A stretch of 64,000 bases of DNA from assembly GCA_033558025.1 (NCBI GenBank), contig JAUCEF010000002.1, positions 2,914,001 through 2,978,000 of the forward strand, read 5' to 3'. This DNA comes from Phytophthora sp. 'mugwort' (lineage: Eukaryota; Oomycota; Peronosporomycetes; Peronosporales; Peronosporaceae). Numbering within the stretch: the stretch's first letter is position 1; each line of letters opens with the position of its first letter. Shown here one piece after another: positions 55,860 to 64,000 of the stretch. Under the pieces are notes generated by a model. The model saw only the letters and a program-made list of their open reading frames with translations, was not told the DNA's origin and searched no databases. The position numbers and the translations under genes are program-made.

Positions 55860-58800
55860 ACGAGGAGATGATGTTTGGACTGCGATAGACGCGTACGGGT
55901 GGCAGGTTTGCTTACGAGACGAAAGGGCAGACGGAGAAAAGAGGACAAACAGCAGAAGGAAGGAGAATACGCGAATTGAATCACAGAATGTGCGAAGATT
56001 CGTGGAAGAGAGAAGGAGGCGATGGATGGGAGGGTGGCAGAGGTCGCCCATGTGGGAACGACCGATAGCCTGGATTATCCAGGAAACGCATGTCAGTTCT
56101 CAGGAAGAGTGAGACCAGTTGGAGGAGAATTGGAAACGCCTCTGGAGAAAGCACAAGCAGGGCGGAGAGCCTTAACTATCTTACTGGAGCGTGAATGAAT
56201 CGAAAACCGGAGGTGTGGCCATCCTGCTTAATCCATCAATAGCGGAGACAGAAACAGCATGGAAGCAACAACGCTGGACCAACCGAGGTATGGCGGTGAA
56301 GATAGCGGACACGTTACTCGTAAACGTATATGCCCCGGACATTCCGCACGCGAGGGAGGACTTTTCCGCAAGCATGACAAAGTGGCCGTGGCCAGGCGCA
56401 GACATAGTGTTAGCAGGAGATTTCAATAGTGTACAGAGTCCGCTGCTGGACAGAATGGGAGGCAAACGATCAGCCAAACCAGAAAACAAGGAACTCGAAA
56501 GTTTACTTGGGCACCTGGAGTTGGAGGATGCACGCACTTTCGAAGACGCGGGAGACGAAGCGAGCGACATACCGGGTCCGACAGAGTATTACACGTACTG
56601 GGGACCTGAATCAGCCAGCAGATTGATAGATTTTACGTACCCAGGCATTGGACATCCCAAAGTGCACTGGGTGTCCGTGGAGGAGCCGGGGGTGGCATCT
56701 GATCATCAACGAGTGCAAATTCACATGAAAGGTAGGGGTGAACAAGCCCGGAAGAGACGACGTAGACGCCGAGTGGTTTACCCCATTAGACATCGCATCC
56801 GGAGCGAGTCCACCATGAGCTTATGGAGGAGCTCACACAGGCTGGAGTAGGGTGTGACACAACGACCACCTCCTGGGATAGGACAGCCTTAGCTTGCGAG
56901 GAATGCATACAGAAAAGAGCAGAGCGGGAAACCAAAAGACACAAAGCGAGCCTCCACAGGTTAAACGCTCAGAACCGAGCACACCTGGTTACACGAAGGG
57001 AGTTGCTGCAGGTGAACGAGGAGGATCTTAGGGAAGAACATTTGGTCTGCGTGGGGCAGCGTCTCGAACGGACAATATATCAACTCAGGTGGAGCTTCAA
57101 AAGAGTGTCGAATTGGGAAAGCGATCAGACGATAACGGAGATCAAGAACATCAAATGGTGAGCTCTTTACTAGAGGAATGACTGCAGCAGATCGATTCGG
57201 CTCCAAGTGGAAACCCATTTTGGGAGCGGTGCACAACGAAATCAGCTCAGGGGATCTGGAAACAGATTCGATCAGTTCGTGAGGATCCCGGCAGAACGAC
57301 GGGTAGCGTCGGCGCAAAACACGGAGCTCATGCGAGAGATAACGGAAGATGAAGTCATCCTAGCAATAGCATCCATTAATCTCCACAAGCAGCAGGGGCG
57401 GACGGCCTGAACAATGACTTCTTGTACTCGTACCAGATGGTGGCCATCGGGAATGAACTTTTAAAAGGTGGAGAGCAACCAGCGCCTTTTTTAGAAGGAT
57501 TGATAATCCCCCTTCGCAAGAAAGGAGATCAGCTGATGCCATGGATTTCAGACCTATCTCGCTGCTTCAAACGGGATACAAAGTGTATACAAAGGTGATC
57601 GCATCACGAGCGCAGAGGGTGCTTAAAACGCCGATTGGGGATTCTCAACAGGGATTCGTGCATGGTCGCCAAAGATGAAAACAGTTATGGTGATGGCGAT
57701 GCTTGCGACAGCAAATGAAGCGCCCGAGTTAGCCGCCGATATCATCAGGCTCATCCTCTTGTTAGACTTCCGAAAAGCCTACGATACGGTAGCGAGAGAA
57801 TTTATCTTCCTCGCTCTGTTTAAATTTGGGTTCTCGCCCGAATTCGTCACGATGATACGGCGATTGCATGAAGAAACGACGGCTCGTTTTCTCGTCAAAG
57901 GTGAACTCTCTGAGCCTCAAGAAGTCAAATCGGGGATTCGGCAGGGGTGCCCTCTGGCATCTCTATTATTCATACTTGCTGCGGAAGTCCTTGCATTAGC
58001 AAATCGCCAAGATCCAGGGATTCAAGGGCTAAAAGTCCGGGGGGGGGGGGGGGGGTTAATGGAGAAAGGCACATATTCTCCGCTTTTGTACATGATTCGA
58101 CGGTATGTCTGCAACACGCGAACCAGCTCCGCATGTCATGGAAATCGTGGAGCAGTTTGGCAGACTTTCAGGGCTGCAGGTCCAGCCGGCAAAGAGTCAC
58201 GTTATATTCTTAAACACAGCAGTGAAAATGCAAAAACTCGAGGGCATCCCGGTCTTAAAGTACGATGAAACCGTGAGGTACTTAGGGTACGCTGTCGGCA
58301 CCGGGGAGCTCACGGACGTCAACTGGGCGGGGAGGATTCGAGCAGTCCAGAAGCGACTAGCCACCGCTACGCAATTAGCAACAAATATAGACAACAGAGC
58401 AACACTGCTCAATGTGATCTGCTTCCATCGGTCCAATTCACAGCTGCGGCTTTCGACATGCCCCAATGGGCAGAGAAGCAAATACGCAACCTCCAAAAGC
58501 AATTCTTGTGGAGGCACCCCACAAGTACAGCAGTTAGCAAGCACAAAATGAACCCAGGATTAATGTATGCACCGCGACAAGCGGGAGGAGTGGGGTTGGC
58601 GTCGGTCCAACTAGCGTGCAAAACTAACGGGCAAAGCCCACAATTCTCTGGCTCATCCAACGGAAGGATACCTATTTCCCGGCCTGGAAGGCATGGATGT
58701 TTCGAGGGGAGACACAGTTATGGACGAAGGCAGTCTCACCACGTCAAGAACAACCAATGTGGAGAAGGACACCAGGATCTACGTTGCAACAACTTATTGG

Positions 58801-60240
58801 GGAACGGCAACAACCGAAAGCAGATCACTCCGCCGACGAAATGCTGCAGTACAGCCAGGGGTAGGAGACAGCAGCGGTAGAGGCAATGAGTTGAACGATA
58901 GGGGGCGAATGGCTGGTAGAACTGCCGCATGCAGTCAGTTTACCGAGGCTACAACTAACGAAAGAGGATGAGAAGTTCTGGCCGACGTTCAGCTGAGCCA
59001 ACAACCCCTGGATTGTTGACAAGGACGGGAGGATGTTAACCAGCAAGAAATTTGATAAGATCCAAGTCTGCACGATCGGGGACCGGCACATCACCAGTAC
59101 AGGAACCAAAACGTCACATTCACAATACCAAGCACGCCATCAACACGCAATACTAATGAATGCGCCCTCGATCAAAATGGGGGAATCACTGCAAATGTCG
59201 GACGAGATTGAGCTCAGACACTCGCCACAACTTGAAAAGGAATACCGGTGGACAGTGGATGAGAATGGAAGAGTGAGTGGAACTATGCAACAGCCACCAC
59301 AAGGATCACCGGAATTCATCGAAGTGGAAAGCAGTTCAATGAAATTCACTGACGAGTGATAGATGCCACACCGAAGGCAGAGGCGACTCGGAAGGACAGA
59401 CACCTGTTGAAGAGGTTTGAAATGGAAGGCAGCATTGTGTTCTACGCTCACCCGAGGAGCCATACTTTTTCGTGGAGAGTCCCAGACAACATAGCAAACA
59501 AGCATGTACTGATCGTCATTAAACAGTAACCGTTCAAGAAGTACAAAGGAGCGGAACAAGAGCTGACAAAGCAAATTGAGGGCCTTTAGCAAGGCGGCCC
59601 AAAACAGTGAATGGCAAGCAGCAGTCATGCAGCAAACGCCAAAGCAGTCTGGGCACGCAAAGACGAGCTGACAGAGTATCAAGTCTGGGTTGCATACAGG
59701 ATGGCAGTACGACAACTCAACCCCTTTCACGAAGACATGGTGCAAGACAACGGGTGCCGCAAACTGCAGGAGTGCAAAACATTTAAAGAAACCATAGAGC
59801 ATATATTTTGGAGCTGCCAGTGTGAGCAAACGTGCTGGCAAAAACTTGTACAGCATTGGACAGGAGAATGTTGGGAGCAGAGGGACATGAAGAACTTCCT
59901 TGGACACTGTGCAGCTAGGAAAGCGGAAGAGGATATGGAGGGTACTAAGCAGTATCTGCTTCACAACTTTGTAGATCCAAAGAAACCTCGCGGTTTCCAG
60001 CAGGAGGAAGTGAAAATTGAATCAAGTGTGACGGCATTCTGGTCATCATGAATGAGGCAACTGAGAGCGATAGGCAAGCGCGAAAGCAGAAACCCAGAAA
60101 AACAACTACAAGGAACCCGACTGCTTCTATGTCAAAGGATATTGGAGGACAGGCCCCGAAAGCAGTCACCTATGGTGACGAGTCCCGTACAACCACCGGA
60201 CATGCTGCAGGTACGGGCGTTGCTAACCAGACTTAGGACC
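55860..60240 (+). mobile_element. decayed LINE (non-LTR retrotransposon)
   Basis: In order: AP-type endonuclease at 56191-56760 (GGVAILLNP, VNVYAPDIP, VLAGDFNSV, YTYWGP, RLIDFTY, SDHQRV); reverse transcriptase at about 57550-58270 (DFRPISLL-type start, [34 protein letters not shown], then the F-V-H-D-S active-site region in a shifted frame, [12 protein letters not shown]); and a C-terminal zinc-knuckle segment at about 59755-59850 (CKTFKETIEHIFWSCQCEQTC), as in L1/Tx1-like elements. At least four frame breaks, one at the 17-nt G run. The catalytic F-A-D-D reads F-V-H-D. No ORF1 recognised. Confidence 0.8.
58039..58055. repeat. G homopolymer, 17 nt
   Basis: Inside the LINE reverse transcriptase, between the QGCPL motif and the catalytic aspartates; it shifts the frame. 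Confidence 0.9.
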
Positions 60241-60289
60241 TATTAGACATCTAGTCGCCAATAAGGTCAAACAGACCAGTCTGCCTCTC

Positions 60290-60313
60290 TCATTATGCAT
60301 TCCGGACGAGTAC
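60290..60313 (+). repeat. right copy of a 24-nt direct repeat (partner 55179-55202)
   Basis: TCATTATGCATTCCGGACGAGTAC differs at two positions from the copy at 55179-55202. The pair brackets both the mitochondrial insert and the LINE. Confidence 0.6.
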
Positions 60314-60477
60314 TTAGGTGTGTCACACGCAGCGAACGGACACTCACAATAAAAAAAATTGTATTTAAAGCGATCCATTTTGTTGCGAAAGCTCGGATTT
60401 TCTCTCATTCATCCTTTTCATCCCGTGCCACACAAGCGATAATGGTGTCTCGACCAGATGTGCTGCGTGAGGCCCTG

Positions 60478-60496
60478 CCCCCCCCCCCCCCCCCCC
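60478..60496. repeat. C homopolymer, 19 nt
   Basis: Uninterrupted C run shortly after the LINE 3' end. Confidence 0.9.
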
Positions 60497-61229
60497 GTAG
60501 CTCAGCGACCTCGTGATGTTTTTTTTTTAAATAATAGTTGGGTGTATTGTGCTACTGACAAGCGGCCTGGTGATGTTAGCCTTGATTACATATCTGTGTT
60601 GTTTCTGTTGTATATATATATATGTTCGTCTGTGCTCTCCGTTGTGTGCTGTGTTTAGATGCAATGTGCGCCGTCTGATGCGGTTTGTGTGCAATGGTCT
60701 TGTTGTGTGTGTGTGCATGCGAAGATATGACTGCATGTTTTGAAGCGTACCCCAGATGTGATGAAGGCGTAAACAAAGGTGTTAGCGATGGACCCGACCG
60801 ACGTTAGGGTACGGTGTTGGGCGCCAACGAGCGATACGCCTCTAGATGAGACGTTCGCAGCTGCTGCCACCGCTTGCGCAATGACGATGTCTTGGTGGCC
60901 GGCTTCTTGCCATCGAATACCTGAAAAACGCTCGTTTGGTGTACTGTCCATCGAGATAGCCGAGGTACAGAGTTCGTGTCTCCAGGCTAGATGGGGGCTC
61001 CTCGTCGGACCGTCAGGATAAGTAGGTATTTGTATCGGCGCTTGGTAAAGTACTGACGTAATGTTGACCTCTGCTTTTGCACCCTCTCGGTTGTTTTGCT
61101 CTCTGTTCCCTTTACCGTTTCCAGTATGTAGTTGGCGTACTGGTTTAGCAGACAGCCAGCGAGTGTTGATGCTCTTGCAGGTCAGAAGCAATAGTCGGCA
61201 ACTCGACGGGTCTGTGTTAACGACGTTCT
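60497..61229. other. spacer between LINE and Crypton remnant
   Basis: T/G-rich with a TA dinucleotide run near 60612-60622. The minus-strand frame 61233-60655 is open but unrecognised; it may be the tail of the Crypton protein. Confidence 0.35.
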
Positions 61230-62420
61230 CCATTCCAGTTGGCGTTAGGGGAGCGGTGGAGCGGCTGGATATGCCCGCTACAGCGTTTTCCGCACGTATC
61301 GCTGATCACGTTGAGCTGGTCCAATATGCTTGCCAAAGCTGACACGAGAAGCGTGTCGCCTCCTGTAACCGCACCTTTGACATGAACATAGTTTACGCCG
61401 ATCCCTCGCAAACCAAGACAGCCTCTCCATTCGCAGCACGTTGCGGTGGTGATCCTGCAGCTGAGGCACGAGTTTGTGGTGGCGATAGTTTTATCAGATT
61501 CCAACAGGTAACGAGGTAGTAAGCTGGCTGTGCAGTGGCGTTGTCTGTAGCTTCCAACACGATTTCCATATGCACGAGCAGCGAAGAAGGAATTTACAAC
61601 CTCTTCAGGAACATTGAAGCGAGGTTCTTGTGAGCCCATGTCCGGAACTGTTCGTTCCGCAGTATTACCAGTTTGCCCAATTCCCCGACGGACAGTCGCT
61701 GCTGCAGATCGCCGATTGTTGATGTAACCACGGGTAAATCAGCAGCCTCGTAACCCGCTAGAACTTTGCCAACACGCTGATCCGCACGCGTTGTTGTCCC
61801 TGTATAGGCGAAAGCCCCGTAAGAAACTTCAGCAGCCAAGCCCAACGCGGGGAGATATACTGTATTGACACTTTGTGCAAAGTATAGGCGTACGCGGCAG
61901 ATCCTCGGCGCAAAGAATGGCTCGTCATATTGGGGGTGGCGCCCTGACGAACCTTGGGCGACATCTCTTTCAGCGTATCGCCGATAACTTCGGTAATGTA
62001 ACCTGCTATGCTGGGACGCTTTCGTTTACGTTCCAGCGATGGTTGGCTTTTTTTGTCATAGTCTAGGTTTTCCCCGTATATGTCAGCCTCATCCTGGGTG
62101 TACGCCTTCCCGCATGGCAGGTCCGGCACAGCGTAACGTGGCACGAGCGGAAAGAGGTATTCAGATGGACCATCGCAGCGCACGTAGAGCATACAGAACG
62201 CGTGGAGCATTCATTGCTATCACCATTCGGGGGGGGGGGGGTAAATGAAATATTTCTTGAAAGACTGATGGTTTTATGCGAGCAATGCGCAAGAACAGCT
62301 CGCCGGATGTCGAACAGGACAGCTGCTGTTTGCGAGCGAATCACGTTTTGATAGCGAGCCCAAACGTGTGCCATATCATCCAGTAGAGCGGCGTCGTGCA
62401 CAGACTTTATCCTCGTAGCC
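61230..62420 (-). mobile_element. decayed Crypton-type tyrosine recombinase
   Basis: Minus-strand frame 62210-61758 holds MTSHSLRRGSAAYA, the H-x-x-R box of tyrosine recombinases, followed by VSIQYISPRWAW. Frame 61845-61594 continues with FAYTGTTTRADQRVGKVLAGY, where the catalytic Tyr is expected. Both match recombinases of oomycete Cryptons. Upstream, near 62300-62200, a frame break coincides with a 13-nt G run. No ends or target duplication located. Confidence 0.7.
62229..62241. repeat. G homopolymer, 13 nt
   Basis: Uninterrupted G run inside the Crypton remnant. Confidence 0.9.
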
Positions 62421-62429
62421 ACGTTTGCA

Positions 62430-63821
62430 TAGGTAACTAGGTGCTCTACTAACTAACTCCGTAAGTATACACCCAGGTGCATCGTTCGTTTGCGTATTTG
62501 TGCGGAGATTGCGCTCTTCGATCGCGTTTGTCATTTTGTCTCGAATTTTTGCTGCCCCCTGCAAGTCGGAGAGGGAACTTGGGTAGCGCTCGCGCAGTAT
62601 ATCCAGTATTTGCGAAAAATATGAGAGTGCAAATTATTTGGACAGCAGACCATTGGCAGCTTGAGCCCTCGTGCTTTTCTTGGTTTGCAGGAAATAAAAC
62701 AACGGTTAATAAAGAGAGTTCTGCTTAGGAAGGCTTGCTTTTAAAGCGAACGAGGCGTGTATGTTATCTAGGGTCGTTGAGCTCAACCCAGCCGATGGAA
62801 GAAACTCGTCAAAATTTTCTCAGCAGCCAGTTCTTGCCCCATCGTCCCGACGGGGGTAAGCAACTTTGCTGTCCTTCGCTCTTGATAATGAGCTCATACT
62901 CCCACTGCATTCTATTTTGCACCGGTGAAGTTGGAGTTTCATCGGAACGGAGTTCACTTATCCTGTAGTAAGGGTTGTACTTGGCTCCTCTATTGAAACC
63001 TATTTGACACGTTTCCAAATTTCAGGAGAATTCCTAAAATAAGATAGCATTTTCTTATCCTAACCCTACGTAGCTATGATTATACAAAATATGTCATTAT
63101 AAATTCAGTTGAGCTCTTCTTAAACCTCTTCGCTGTGGGCCAATTTGCTAAGCATTGAATGGAAGATTGGGGTGTCTGATAATAACACTACTATCATACA
63201 GTGAAATCCGGCCATCATTACGAATTGTAAGTTTTTATCTGTAAACGGGACGAAGTTGCAAAATATCTATTATAAACTTCATATTTTTTGCAATACAGTA
63301 CAATGTCATGTGATTTACTGCTAGTGCTCAAAATTACGAAGCTAATACTAGTACCGGTATTTTTAAATTGAAAACAAACGAATAGGGTATGCTTCGGAGG
63401 TCAATCCTGCTGCAACAAGCTATGCCATCAGCACTGCCTTTATGACGTGTTTGCGTAATGGTGGCAGCATAAATTTCGCAACTTCATCTTGCTTAAGATT
63501 AAATAAGTTGTGATTCGTGATAGTGCCCCAGTTATTGCAGGGTACATAGCTTCGCACGACATACAATTAAATATGCTCGATGACAAGTAAGATAGAGGAT
63601 TCATGTTTATTTACGATACAGTTGTTTATACTTATGTTTAATCAGAGTAGAGTTACAGAGTCAAATATAAATTTGTTTTTATTCAAAGTAGAGCTACAGG
63701 GTCAAATAGAGGGTTTAATCCTATCCCCCACACTAACAATATCACGAAGATATTCGACCGTGCAGCAGCTGTGGTTTAAATAATCCATACAAAACGCTAG
63801 GTTGATGTCCATGGCCATTAA
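62430..63821. other. AT-rich stretch without a supported gene
   Basis: No frame with recognisable features on either strand. Confidence 0.4.
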
Positions 63822-64000
63822 AAATATGCTCACTGGTCGAGTGGCTATGCCATGATGAGTCGCTATGTGGAGATCCAACCCGCTTTGATCTCCCTGTATC
63901 ACGGCACTGTGGCTGCATTCGACATGCAAGAACTACTCCTGACCAGATCTGAGAATCTCAGAATCAGTGAACTGATCATTGAATCTGGAGAATTTCAGTC
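63822..64000 (+). mobile_element. hAT-like transposase fragment running off the window
   Basis: Open from 63822 to the last base. Begins HWSSGYAMMSRYVEIQPAL, which matches the RWSSTxxMLxRFLEI segment of hAT transposases (compare RWSSTQIMLERFLRIE at about 8855), and continues ELLLTRSENLRISELI. Sequence before the TAA at 63819 does not continue the match, so it is an internal piece or follows an intron. Confidence 0.5.

Noticed and set aside
1..64000. CRISPR arrays, bacterial operons, rRNA or tRNA genes
   Set aside because: None seen. Tandem repeats present are adjacent units without spacers, and the gene structure is eukaryotic.

Overview
The window reads as nuclear DNA of a plant-pathogenic oomycete, most like Phytophthora. 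Evidence: short introns (about 45-95 bp) with GTACG-type donors, oomycete initiator elements (TCAYTYYNCAWTTT type) upstream of several genes, effector reading frames with a signal peptide followed by RFLR and DEER motifs, secreted family-53 galactanases, and a transposon mix usual for these genomes (Gypsy, PiggyBac, Harbinger, Crypton, hAT, pogo). Species was not determined; all family calls rest on motifs read by eye.

Layout. 1-7.2 kb: two Myb/SANT-like genes (the first cut by the window edge), then GH53 galactanase genes A and C on the minus strand with a decayed copy (B) between them. 7.2-15 kb: decayed hAT, Ty3/Gypsy and pogo-type DNA. 15.2-17.9 kb: intact GH53 gene D tail-to-tail with a dead RXLR effector copy. 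18-33 kb: a transposon graveyard (PiggyBac, Gypsy gag and LTR pieces, Harbinger) without a gene I can support. 33.2-34.9 kb: a second RXLR copy tail-to-tail with a decayed GH53 copy (E), an inverted duplicate of the 15-18 kb block. 35-40.8 kb: third Myb/SANT-like gene, an LRR pseudogene, and the intact parent, a five-exon multi-pass membrane LRR gene. 41-55 kb: a compact housekeeping block with mitochondrial ferredoxin, a VPS9-domain protein, a Ras-like GTPase, an INCENP-like protein, a FYVE-domain protein, an unrecognised gene and 5-hydroxyisourate hydrolase. 55.2-64 kb: an AT-rich mitochondrial insert with an atp8-like frame, a decayed LINE, a Crypton recombinase remnant and the start of another hAT-like frame.

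How it fits together. The gene-dense 41-55 kb block and the repeat-filled flanks carrying GH53 and RXLR copies show the two-compartment architecture typical of Phytophthora. The GH53 products are presumably secreted and attack pectic (arabino)galactan side chains of plant walls; the RXLR frames would have encoded host-translocated effectors but both are broken in this sequence. Strongest points for a second look: (1) the inverted duplication in which each copy has kept and lost different parts; (2) an INCENP-like protein carrying SAP and AT-hook DNA-binding motifs; (3) an atp8-bearing mitochondrial insert next to a LINE, both bracketed by a 24-nt direct repeat; (4) at least seven fold-back palindromes, one placed exactly at a breakpoint of the LRR pseudogene; (5) seven long G/C mononucleotide tracts, mostly in decayed DNA.
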